Positions 1 through 7,476 of a DNA stretch of 64,000 nucleotides are shown one piece after another. Source of the DNA: Gracilimonas sp031580945 (GTDB taxonomy: Bacteria; Bacteroidota; Rhodothermia; Balneolales; Balneolaceae); NCBI GenBank assembly GCA_031580945.1, contig JAVLBT010000002.1:1-64000 (forward strand). Reading direction: 5' to 3'. The notes below the pieces were generated by a model that was not told the origin of the DNA, searched no databases, and worked only from the letters and a program-made list of their open reading frames with translations. Position 1 is the first letter of the stretch, and every line of letters starts with the position of its first letter. The translations under genes and the position numbers were made by a program.

Positions 1-435
1 CTCGGTAGAAATTCGATTTTCAGTTCCCTCTAACTGGGCCTGGAGGTCTCTGAAATTTTGATTCGCCTGAAGTTCAGGGTATCGTTCAACCGTTACCAAA
101 AGGCGGGACAGGGCGCCACTCAGCTGACCTTGTGCTTGCTGAAACTGCTGAAATGCCTGCGGATTGTTTAAATCGTTGGCATCAATATTTACTGAGGTTG
201 CCCGACTACGTGCTTCAATGACATCTTGTAATGTTTGTGATTCGAAATCAGCTGCTCCACGAACAGTGTTTACTAAATTAGGAATTAAGTCCGCTCTTCG
301 CTGGTACTGATTTTCAACCTGGGCCCAGGCACTATTTACCTGTTCCTCGGCGGTTACCAAACTATTGTTGACGTTAATACCAAAAAAAACAAGGAGTGCA
401 AACACTCCGATCAATATCCAAATTTTTGCTTTCAT
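1..435 (-). CDS. lemA: LemA family protein (partial, C-terminus beyond window)
   Basis: The minus strand from the edge to an ATG at 435-433 is open for 145 codons. The protein starts with a hydrophobic N-terminal anchor (MKAKIWILIGVFALLVFFGI) and continues with the LemA signature: NNSLVTAEEQVNSAWAQVE, then QYQRRADLIPNLVNTV and DVIEARSRAT. LemA proteins are membrane-anchored helical bundles with most of the chain outside the cytoplasmic membrane; their biochemical role is not settled. Usual length is about 190 aa, so roughly a quarter is missing here. It is divergent from the HAD gene at 528, with a 92 bp gap holding both promoters. The family call is firm. Confidence 0.9.
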   Translation of the reverse strand, partial: MKAKIWILIGVFALLVFFGINVNNSLVTAEEQVNSAWAQVENQYQRRADLIPNLVNTVRGAADFESQTLQDVIEARSRATSVNIDANDLNNPQAFQQFQQAQGQLSGALSRLLVTVERYPELQANQNFRDLQAQLEGTENRISTE

Positions 436-527
436 GAGTTGATAATATGTGATTTATTTATGCCCTGTTTACGGACCTGATGTTTATTAGATTCATACCT
501 TGCTAACAATAATCAAAAACTATTCCA

Positions 528-1232
528 TTGTCACAATTGAATCCGAAATTCATTTATTTTGACTTAGATGACACGCTACTTGATCACAAAAAGGCAGAAC
601 GAGCAGGCCTTCGGGATGTACACGATCATTTCGACATGTTTAACGGCATTACAATAAACGAGTTACTCAAAACTTACCACCATATTAACAAGGGCCTTTG
701 GGAAGAATATAGCCGTGGTGAGATCGGTCGTCATGAATTACATCGCCGTCGGTTTAAAGAAACCTTTCGTGACCTTGGATTGGATGAATCCATGCATAAA
801 AAAACTGGAGAAGTTTACATGAATTATTACAGGGATCACTGGGAATGGATCGACGGGGCAAAAGAATCATATCTGAAGATCGCTGAGCAGTATCAGGTTG
901 GAATCATTACCAATGGCTTTGCTGAAACCCAATGGCTTAAGATCGATCGGTTCAACCTGAAAGAAACAGCCAGCCATATTGTCATTTCTGAGGAAGTGGG
1001 TGAAATGAAACCGCATCCCAAAGTCTTTGACCATGCCACAGAACTCGCAGGAGTGGGCCGTGAGGATATACTTTATGTTGGTGATTCATATACCTCTGAT
1101 GTAGTGGGTGGTTCTAAAGCAAACTGGCAGGTAGCCTGGTACACCAAAAATCCTATTGAACAGGGGCATAAGCTAGCCCATCTCATCTTTGATGATTTTG
1201 ATGAGCTTTTGAAGGTGTTAAGTGTCAAATAG
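528..1232 (+). CDS. YjjG-like HAD hydrolase (noncanonical pyrimidine nucleotidase type)
   Basis: This 234 aa cytoplasmic HAD phosphatase carries all the class motifs. Motif I is DLDDT (residues 12-16, nucleophile Asp12), motif II is TNG (128-130), the motif III lysine is K161 in KPHPKVF, and motif IV is GDSYTSD (185-191). The helical cap between motifs I and II and the overall length match YjjG/YfnB-type 5'-nucleotidases, which dephosphorylate pyrimidine nucleoside monophosphates. The substrate is inferred from the family. No ATG precedes motif I; the first usable codon is TTG at 528 (another TTG lies at 537). Downstream is a repeat element, not a gene. Confidence 0.82.
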   Translation: MSQLNPKFIYFDLDDTLLDHKKAERAGLRDVHDHFDMFNGITINELLKTYHHINKGLWEEYSRGEIGRHELHRRRFKETFRDLGLDESMHKKTGEVYMNYYRDHWEWIDGAKESYLKIAEQYQVGIITNGFAETQWLKIDRFNLKETASHIVISEEVGEMKPHPKVFDHATELAGVGREDILYVGDSYTSDVVGGSKANWQVAWYTKNPIEQGHKLAHLIFDDFDELLKVLSVK

Positions 1233-1235
1233 AAT

Positions 1236-1432
1236 GTGACTCTCCTCCCCGAAAGTAATGGCGAGCTGTTCTTTCTGTCCCTCCAAAGGGACACAAGTTT
1301 TTGCGTTTGATGAGATCTTAAGATGGGATAATACATTATTCAGTGGCAAGAACCTATCTCTCTTCGGAGAGAGACCGAATTTGGCTTTAGCCACAATTCA
1401 GAGAGAGGACAGTGGTGCATTTGGCTTAGATA
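1236..1432 (+). repeat. Dispersed intergenic element, copy A
   Basis: This 200 bp block lies between convergent genes. It contains the hairpin GTCCCTCCAAAGGGAC (near 1277-1293), the spacer TGGCAAGAACC (1344-1354), a CTCTCTTCGGAGAGAG hairpin (1358-1373) and the end motif GAGAGAGGACAGTGGTG (1401-1417). The same ordered motifs recur at about 12.9, 32.2 and 59.7 kb in the same orientation. I see no protein in it. Confidence 0.65.
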
Positions 1433-1454
1433 ATCTAATTGCAATTATCGGGTT

Positions 1455-2114
1455 CTAATGCCCTATCATTCCGCCATCAACCACGATCCCTCGCCAAATA
1501 AGTAGCAACCCAATAATAATAGCGAAGTAGGTAGAAAAAGGACGCAGTTTAGAACGCATCCTGGGGGAGATAAAGCCCGGGGCCATGTTCATAAAAAGCA
1601 TGACGGGCAGCGTTCCAAGGCCAAATAAAGCCATGTAGATGCTGCTGTGCAGGGCGGTATCTGTGACCAACGCAACAGCCAGGGCAGTCACCACAAATCC
1701 ACAGGGAAGAAAGCCATTCAGTAACCCGATCAAAAAAGAAGAGGATAGCGTTCGTTTCTTGAAGAGCGACCCAATGGAAGAACTGATCATAGACTGAAAA
1801 TCCTGATAGATCTTAGAGATAGCTCCGGGAAATTTGATTTTTGGAGCAATTGCAAAGATTACAATCAAGGCACCCAAAATAATCGAAAGCAAATTCTGGT
1901 AACCGGCTATGGTGGCACCCATTCCCAAAATGCCCAATCCAAATCCGAGAATAGCGTAAGTGAAGATTCTGCCTGAATTGTAAAATATCCCACGGAAGAG
2001 CATAGCAGCCTTTGAACTATTTTGTCCGGGAATACTAAGAGCAATAGGTCCACACATTCCTATACAATGAAAGCTACCCAGAAGTCCCAACGTAAAACCG
2101 GTCCAAAGCTCCAT
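1455..2114 (-). CDS. TauE/SafE-like (UreH_2 domain) membrane protein of the cbb3 locus
   Basis: This 219 aa integral membrane protein has about six hydrophobic segments. The N-terminal motif GLLGSFHCIGMCGPIAL is typical of the COG2836 family, often annotated sulfite exporter TauE/SafE or DsbD_2-like, and GFLPCGFVV repeats a Cys-containing turn in the second half. The family is a regular companion of ccoG/ccoH genes in Bacteroidota-type cbb3 loci, where a role in metal handling or oxidase maturation is suspected but not proven. Its start overlaps the ccoH stop by one base, so the two are probably translationally coupled. It is the last gene of the oxidase operon. The transported substrate cannot be read from the sequence. 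Confidence 0.8.
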   Translation of the reverse strand: MELWTGFTLGLLGSFHCIGMCGPIALSIPGQNSSKAAMLFRGIFYNSGRIFTYAILGFGLGILGMGATIAGYQNLLSIILGALIVIFAIAPKIKFPGAISKIYQDFQSMISSSIGSLFKKRTLSSSFLIGLLNGFLPCGFVVTALAVALVTDTALHSSIYMALFGLGTLPVMLFMNMAPGFISPRMRSKLRPFSTYFAIIIGLLLIWRGIVVDGGMIGH

Positions 2115-2572
2115 TATATGAAAATATTCTTCTCATCTATGAAGGTGAGGGTATCTTGCTGCCACTCAAGCGTAAGCTTCCAGCGACCTTCCTCAAAATC
2201 GGAAACAGGTATGGATTGTTGGCCATCTTTGTTGAGCTGCAGCTTATATAGTTTATCTAAGGATGAATCATTGGGGCGATAAAATGTGATCGTGCCTTTT
2301 AGTGAGTCGGCCCGTAAAGCAGTTGGGAAAGTGATCTTAATAGACTCGGTAGGTTCATCAAATAATATTAGAACCGGAGTATCCAGGTTTTTCGCATTTT
2401 GAATACCGTCAATGGTGTCTTGATACTCAACTCCCTCTTCATAGTGATTTTCAGAAACAAGGTAGAATTCAAGGCTGATGAGATAGCTTACTGTACTTAA
2501 GGTAGCAAGTACAAACACAACGATAGCAAGGGTGAGACCGGTTCCCCAGTTAAATTTTTCTTTTATACTCAT
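2114..2572 (-). CDS. ccoH: FixH/CcoH family cbb3 oxidase assembly protein
   Basis: The 152 aa protein has one N-terminal transmembrane helix (about residues 12-34). The following EFYLVSENHYEEGVEYQDTI is the FixH family pattern, and an extracytoplasmic beta domain follows. FixH/CcoH stabilises the cbb3 oxidase complex during assembly. Position (after ccoG, before the TauE/SafE-like gene) and the one-base overlap with the next gene support the call. There is an 86 bp gap to ccoG. Confidence 0.88.
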   Translation of the reverse strand: MSIKEKFNWGTGLTLAIVVFVLATLSTVSYLISLEFYLVSENHYEEGVEYQDTIDGIQNAKNLDTPVLILFDEPTESIKITFPTALRADSLKGTITFYRPNDSSLDKLYKLQLNKDGQQSIPVSDFEEGRWKLTLEWQQDTLTFIDEKNIFI

Positions 2573-2658
2573 GATTATTTATGATTTATGTGTTGAACCT
2601 ACATGTACTAATCAATTCAAAAATATTGTTAAGTAAGATCTTTTTTTAGTCAAATAAA

Positions 2659-4131
2659 TTAGTTCTGTGAATTTCCATTCGCAGGACCTAAAAATCCAGA
2701 AGTCACTGTTTCGAGTTTTTCATTTCCGGAGTAGATACCAAAAGTGAGTTCTGTTTGGGAACCTGTTAAAACAGAATCTGTAACCTGTACCATAAACCTG
2801 CCTTCTGCAGAGTTTTGAGCTGATACAGAGGAAATGGTTCCAAGTGAAACTAATTCACCCATTGGCTTTTCTAACCTGATTTCTACAGGTATTTCGTCAA
2901 AGGTCTTATTCAGCATTTTTACGTTATAGATGTTGCTGTATCTATTTCCTGGCAATTCCTGATATAAGGTACCGGGTTCACGCAGTATGGTGGTTTCAAC
3001 ATCAGGGCGTAGCATTAATAGGGTGATGAAAGTCGTCATCAGGATCAGCAGAATGCCGGAGTAGCCCGCTACTCTGGGTGTAAGTACCTTTTGTTCCCCT
3101 TTGCGAATGGCATCCTCAGAAGAATATCGAATAAGACCTCGTGGCTTATCTATCTTGTCCATTACTGAATCACAGGCATCAATACAAGCAGTACAGTGTA
3201 CACATTCAAGTTGTGTGCCATTTCGTATATCAATACCCATAGGACATACTTTAACACACTGATAGCAATCAATGCAATCTCCGAATTGTTCGTTTTGGCT
3301 GAATCCAAGGTCCTCGAGGGTTGCTTTGCGATTTTCCAGCTGATATCGGTCTTTAACGCTTGCACGAGTTTCACCGCGAACGTAATCGTACATTACATTT
3401 ATAGAGTTGTTATCAAGCATAACCGACTGCATGCGGCCATAGGGACATACAAAATGACAAACTTGTTCCCGCATGAAGGCAAAAACACCATAGAAAACAC
3501 CACTGAAGATGATCATCATACTGAGCCCTGCAAGGTGTTCGGATGGGGGAGCAGTGATGATATCAAATAGCTGATCTTTACCAATGATGTAAGCCAGGAA
3601 CAGATTTGAAATCAGGAAAGCCATAGCATAAAAAATACCGTGCTTACTGACCTTTTTTGTGATCTTCTCCAGATTCCAATCTTGTCGGTTAAGTCTTATC
3701 TGCGCAGCGGCATCTCCCTCGATCCAGTATTCAATTCGCCGGAATACCATTTCCATGAAAATGGTTTGCGGACACGCCCAACCGCAAAATAGTCTTCCAA
3801 AAATGACGGTAAACAGCACAATGAACAGGATAAACGTTAGCATCCCGAATACAAGTAAGTGTAAATCCTGCGGCCAAAATGCGACTCCAAAGATCACAAA
3901 TTTACGTTCAAGAATGTTCAACAGTAATAAGGGGTTCCCGTTCACAGTGATAAAGGGACCACTAAAGAAGAAAGCGAGCAGAAGCACAGCCACTATGTTT
4001 CGGGCCTTGTAAAATCGCCCGCTGGGTTTTTTAGGATAGATCCAATTTCGTTTCCCCTGCTCATTTACGGTAGCGAGGTGGTCTCGAAAATTCTGTTGAT
4101 CTATGCGTCGTTCTTCTTCTAAATTTGCCAT
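2659..4131 (-). CDS. ccoG: CcoG/RdxA/FixG cbb3 oxidase accessory iron-sulfur protein
   Basis: This 490 aa membrane protein has a polyferredoxin-like core. CGWACP (C116-C120) and CHFVCPYGR (C225-C229) precede two ferredoxin-type 4Fe-4S motifs: C286-x2-C-x2-C-x3-C296 and C310-x2-C-x2-C-x3-C320. A C-terminal Ig-like domain (about 370-490) is as in the CcoG family. CcoG is thought to reduce copper for delivery to the cbb3 CuB centre. It is separated from ccoP by a 148 bp gap with small inverted repeats, so it may have its own promoter as well as read-through from the oxidase genes. Confidence 0.95.
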   Translation of the reverse strand: MANLEEERRIDQQNFRDHLATVNEQGKRNWIYPKKPSGRFYKARNIVAVLLLAFFFSGPFITVNGNPLLLLNILERKFVIFGVAFWPQDLHLLVFGMLTFILFIVLFTVIFGRLFCGWACPQTIFMEMVFRRIEYWIEGDAAAQIRLNRQDWNLEKITKKVSKHGIFYAMAFLISNLFLAYIIGKDQLFDIITAPPSEHLAGLSMMIIFSGVFYGVFAFMREQVCHFVCPYGRMQSVMLDNNSINVMYDYVRGETRASVKDRYQLENRKATLEDLGFSQNEQFGDCIDCYQCVKVCPMGIDIRNGTQLECVHCTACIDACDSVMDKIDKPRGLIRYSSEDAIRKGEQKVLTPRVAGYSGILLILMTTFITLLMLRPDVETTILREPGTLYQELPGNRYSNIYNVKMLNKTFDEIPVEIRLEKPMGELVSLGTISSVSAQNSAEGRFMVQVTDSVLTGSQTELTFGIYSGNEKLETVTSGFLGPANGNSQN

Positions 4132-4279
4132 TGTTCTTAAAACCTCATATTGCTCTCATACTGATGAATACTAACGCTCTTTTTTGAGGATTATGTGAAG
4201 TTAGTGATATGGTGAAGGGTGATATAGTTTAAATCTAACATCACCATATTACAATATCGCCATACCACTATATCAACAA
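4132..4279. repeat. ccoP-ccoG spacer with short inverted and direct repeats
   Basis: The spacer holds a 9 bp inverted repeat, ATATGGTGA (4207-4215) and TCACCATAT (4241-4249), followed by the similar blocks ATATCGCCATA and CTATATCA. There is no clear poly-T tract, so this looks more like a decayed repeat or processing site than a canonical terminator. No ORF is supported. Confidence 0.45.
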
Positions 4280-4885
4280 TCACTCCAAACTACAAGGTTT
4301 TGCACGATCTATGGGTGCTTTTGCATTTGCAGGTTCTGTTCCTTGTATGGATGCTATATAACTGACCAAACTTTGAACTTTCTCATCCGGTATTCGAGCA
4401 CCGCTGCCGTATGCGATCATTCCCCTGTCTGGATAGCCATTTATAATGCTGTTTGCAACATCTTTGGCCGAGCATCCGTGAATCCATAGATCGTCGGTTA
4501 AATTGGGGCCAACTAATCCTTCACCATTGGCGCCATGACAGGTATAACAAAGATTACCGTTACTCATGTAGATTTCACGTCCTTCTTCAATTCGATCCTG
4601 ATCTTCAAGAAAAGCCCATGTGAAATCAGCTGCTTCTGTTTCGCCACCATCACCACCTTCTGGCTGAAGATCAAACTGCTCAGCGGCTGCGGCCATTTCG
4701 CGTTCGTAAAGTTCTTCCTGAGTGGGCCCACCAAGCATATAGTAATACACCATATAGCCAACTCCCCAGGCTATCGTAAAATAAAATAGCCATAACCACC
4801 AAACAGGCATATGGTTATCCAGTTCCCTGATTCCATCATACTCATGATCCATCAGCAGATCTTTTTCGTCGTCAAATACTTTCAT
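4280..4885 (-). CDS. ccoP: cbb3-type cytochrome c oxidase subunit III (CcoP), single haem
   Basis: The 201 aa protein has an N-terminal cytoplasmic segment, one transmembrane helix (about residues 28-50) with PVWWLWLFYFTIAW typical of CcoP, an acidic linker, and one cytochrome c domain. The domain carries CYTCH (C113, C116, H117) and probable axial Met156 in DRGMIAYG. Proteobacterial CcoP has two CxxCH motifs in about 300 aa; here only one is present, as in many Bacteroidota relatives. It passes electrons from soluble or membrane c-type cytochromes to CcoO. Its start overlaps ccoQ by four bases. Confidence 0.93.
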   Translation of the reverse strand: MKVFDDEKDLLMDHEYDGIRELDNHMPVWWLWLFYFTIAWGVGYMVYYYMLGGPTQEELYEREMAAAAEQFDLQPEGGDGGETEAADFTWAFLEDQDRIEEGREIYMSNGNLCYTCHGANGEGLVGPNLTDDLWIHGCSAKDVANSIINGYPDRGMIAYGSGARIPDEKVQSLVSYIASIQGTEPANAKAPIDRAKPCSLE

Positions 4886-5073
4886 TGTTCTGATTGTTTA
4901 AAATTGATATTGTCATCATCTTCGAGCGGAAGACGTTCAGCATCTTTCCAGTAATCTTTTCCTTTTATGATCAAATAGATCACCAGCCCTACAAAAAATC
5001 CAAAGAACAGGATCAGTGAAATACTTGGGTAAATGCCGATATCTTCAATTGCGCGCAATACATTTTTATACAT
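4882..5073 (-). CDS. ccoQ: CcoQ-like small cbb3 oxidase subunit
   Basis: This 63 aa protein has one transmembrane helix (SISLILFFGFFVGLVIYLII) and a charged C-terminal tail containing KDYWKDAERLPLEDD, a common CcoQ tail pattern. CcoQ helps stabilise the interaction of CcoP with the CcoNO core. It sits between ccoNO (three-base gap) and ccoP (four-base overlap). Low sequence conservation means the call relies on position and architecture. Confidence 0.85.
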   Translation of the reverse strand: MYKNVLRAIEDIGIYPSISLILFFGFFVGLVIYLIIKGKDYWKDAERLPLEDDDNINFKQSEQ

Positions 5074-5076
5074 GGT

Positions 5077-7287
5077 TTATTCGCCCTCTTGCTGTGGTTT
5101 GAAATTGGCCTGAATACGATCACTTGATGGCAGTTCTTCCCAGGGATTTTTATTCCCTTTGATATCAATCCCTAATCTTTGCATGTAGGCGATGATCGCT
5201 ACGATCTTCTTATCAGAGGTGATCTGAATGCCTTCGATCTCATCAAATCCATTTTGGCGAAGTCCGTTTACAATTTCATCTGCCTGGGACTCGAGATCTT
5301 TAATAGCGATCTCATCATACCCTTCCACATATGGAACTCCCACTTTCCGAAGTGCATTAATGCGGTTTGGGATGGTTTCTTTGTCCATATCCTGTGTAAA
5401 TAACCATGGATAGGCAGGCATTATTGAACCAGGAGAGGTAGATGTTGGATCATACATATGACGAACATGCCAGCTATCAGGATACTTACCTCCAACACGA
5501 TGCAGGTCTGGTCCGGTTCGTTTTGATCCCCAAAGGAAGGGATGATCATACACAAACTCTCCAGCTTTAGAATACTCTCCATATCGTTCTGTTTCTGAAC
5601 GGAAGGGACGTATCATTTGAGAGTGACAGTTATTACAACCTTCTGCGATGTATATATCTCTTCCTTCAACTTCCAGTGGAGTGTAAGGTTTAACACTTGC
5701 AATCGTGGGAACGTTAGAATCAACTAAAGCAGTAGGTACATATTCAACAATTCCACCGATCAGGATAACCACTAAGGTAAGGGCAGTAAGTTGAAGCGGA
5801 CGACCTTCCAGGCGACGATGCCAGCTTTCTTTGTGTCCGGCTGCAGGGTCAATAATAGGCTGTGCTTCATCCACTTCCTGTGCGTTAAAAGAGCCTTGGC
5901 GTCCGGTCTTATATAAATTATAGGTTCCAACGACTGCACCAATGATGAATAATGTTCCACCAATTGCACGAAGACCATACATTGGAATGATCTGTGTTAC
6001 AGTTTCCAGGAAGTTAGGATATTGCAGAAGACCTTCTGTAGTAAATTCTTTCCACATCAAACTTTGGGTGATGCCGCCCCAATACATGGGAATTACATAA
6101 AAGATCGCACCAAGTGTAGCAAACCAGAAATGTACGTTGGCTAACTTGATAGAGTACAGTTTGGTTTTGTAGATCCTTGGTGTAATGTAGTACAACATTG
6201 CGAAGGTTAGTCCGCCATTCCAAAGCAAAGCACCATTATGTACGTGGCCAATGATATAATCAGAGTAATGGGCAATCGCATTAACATTTGCGATAGATAA
6301 CATAGGCCCCTCAAAGGTTACCATACCGTAAGCCGTCACACCAACAACCAAAAACTTGAGTACGGGATCTTCTCTGACACGATCCCAGGCACCTCTTAAT
6401 GTAAGTAGTCCATTAAGCATACCGCCCCAGCTTGGTGCTATCAACATCAAGCTGAAAACTGTACCCAATGCTTGCGCCCAGCCGGGAAGTGCTGTATAAA
6501 GCAAATGGTGAGGTCCTGCCCATATATAAATAAAGATGAGTGACCAAAAGTGTACAATGGAAAGCCGGTATGAAAAAATCGGCCTGTTTGCTGCTTTTGG
6601 GATAAAATAATACATGATCCCCAAAAACGGAGTTGTTAAAAAGAAAGCCACAGCGTTGTGTCCGTACCACCATTGAACTAAGGCATCCTGTACACCCGCA
6701 TAGATAGGATAACTTTTTAGGAATGTAGCAGGCATTTCAAAGGAGTTTACCACATGAAGAACGGCAACAGTTACAAATGTGGCGATGTAAAACCAGATGG
6801 CCACATATAAATGTTTTTCCCTTCTTTTCATGATCGTCATGATCATATTGACCCCAAAAATTACCCAGATTATGGTGATCGCAATATCGATCGGCCATTC
6901 CAGCTCCGCATATTCCTTACTGGTATTTATGCCGAATGGTAAAGTCAAAACCGCAGAAACAATAATTGCCTGCCAGCCCCAAAAGTGTAGCTGACTCAGT
7001 TTTTGACTCCACATGGGGGTTTTGGTTAAACGAGGTAACGAGTAGTAAACTCCGTAAAAAATTGCATTCCCTGCGAAAGCAAAAATTACCGCATTTGTAT
7101 GCAAAGGCCGTAATCTTCCATAACTGAGTTCAGGAATAAAGCCAAGAAAATCTGGCCAAATGAGTTTTAGAGCTATGGTAAGCCCAACGATAAAGCCGAT
7201 AAGTCCCCAGATTAAAGCTGCGACCCCAAATTTTCGGACGATCTCGTTATCGTAATGAAAGGTTTCTAAAGTTGATGATGAAGACAT
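5077..7287 (-). CDS. ccoNO: Fused cbb3 cytochrome c oxidase subunits I and II (CcoNO)
   Basis: This 736 aa protein joins CcoN (about residues 1-475, twelve-helix haem-copper oxidase core) and CcoO (about 490-725, membrane-anchored c-type cytochrome). In CcoN, H63 (RLRPLHTNA) is a likely low-spin haem ligand, H210 with H260/H261 (AGPHHLLY) are likely CuB ligands, and H348/H350 (GHVHNGALL) are likely haem ligands. The CcoO part has CNNCH at 551-555 and the following SQMIRPF typical of CcoO. The fusion is known from Bacteroidota and relatives; two separate genes are usual elsewhere. It reduces O2 to water with proton pumping at low oxygen. Confidence 0.97.
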   Translation of the reverse strand: MSSSSTLETFHYDNEIVRKFGVAALIWGLIGFIVGLTIALKLIWPDFLGFIPELSYGRLRPLHTNAVIFAFAGNAIFYGVYYSLPRLTKTPMWSQKLSQLHFWGWQAIIVSAVLTLPFGINTSKEYAELEWPIDIAITIIWVIFGVNMIMTIMKRREKHLYVAIWFYIATFVTVAVLHVVNSFEMPATFLKSYPIYAGVQDALVQWWYGHNAVAFFLTTPFLGIMYYFIPKAANRPIFSYRLSIVHFWSLIFIYIWAGPHHLLYTALPGWAQALGTVFSLMLIAPSWGGMLNGLLTLRGAWDRVREDPVLKFLVVGVTAYGMVTFEGPMLSIANVNAIAHYSDYIIGHVHNGALLWNGGLTFAMLYYITPRIYKTKLYSIKLANVHFWFATLGAIFYVIPMYWGGITQSLMWKEFTTEGLLQYPNFLETVTQIIPMYGLRAIGGTLFIIGAVVGTYNLYKTGRQGSFNAQEVDEAQPIIDPAAGHKESWHRRLEGRPLQLTALTLVVILIGGIVEYVPTALVDSNVPTIASVKPYTPLEVEGRDIYIAEGCNNCHSQMIRPFRSETERYGEYSKAGEFVYDHPFLWGSKRTGPDLHRVGGKYPDSWHVRHMYDPTSTSPGSIMPAYPWLFTQDMDKETIPNRINALRKVGVPYVEGYDEIAIKDLESQADEIVNGLRQNGFDEIEGIQITSDKKIVAIIAYMQRLGIDIKGNKNPWEELPSSDRIQANFKPQQEGE

Positions 7288-7476
7288 TTATTCATCCCGA
7301 TGTTTTTGGTTGTGGTTTGATTTTTTTGATGAAGAATCTTTACTGTCAAAGAGTACTCGCATGGAGGGAGTGTGTTGGTCGTCGAACTGTCCGGATCGAA
7401 CGGCCCAAAAAAACAATCCCAAAAAAATTAGTGCTACCAGCAGGCTGAATCCGATAAGCATATAGATCACTTCCAT
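7288..7476 (-). CDS. ccoS: CcoS cbb3 oxidase assembly protein
   Basis: The 62 aa protein has a single N-terminal transmembrane helix (VIYMLIGFSLLVALIFLGLF) followed by FWAVRSGQFDDQHTPSMRVL. The FWAV-SGQFDD block is the CcoS hallmark. CcoS is needed for cofactor insertion into the cbb3 core. The gene overlaps the 3' end of ccoI by 10 bp and directly abuts ccoNO, so translation is likely coupled. Confidence 0.93.
   Translation of the reverse strand: MEVIYMLIGFSLLVALIFLGLFFWAVRSGQFDDQHTPSMRVLFDSKDSSSKKSNHNQKHRDE

Noticed and set aside
1258..1458. 66 aa reading frame on the plus strand after the HAD gene
   Set aside because: It runs through element copy A, has no ribosome site and no family features; the frame is open by chance.
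3196..4012. Plus-strand reading frames opposite ccoG
   Set aside because: They are antisense shadows of a gene with all family motifs on the minus strand.
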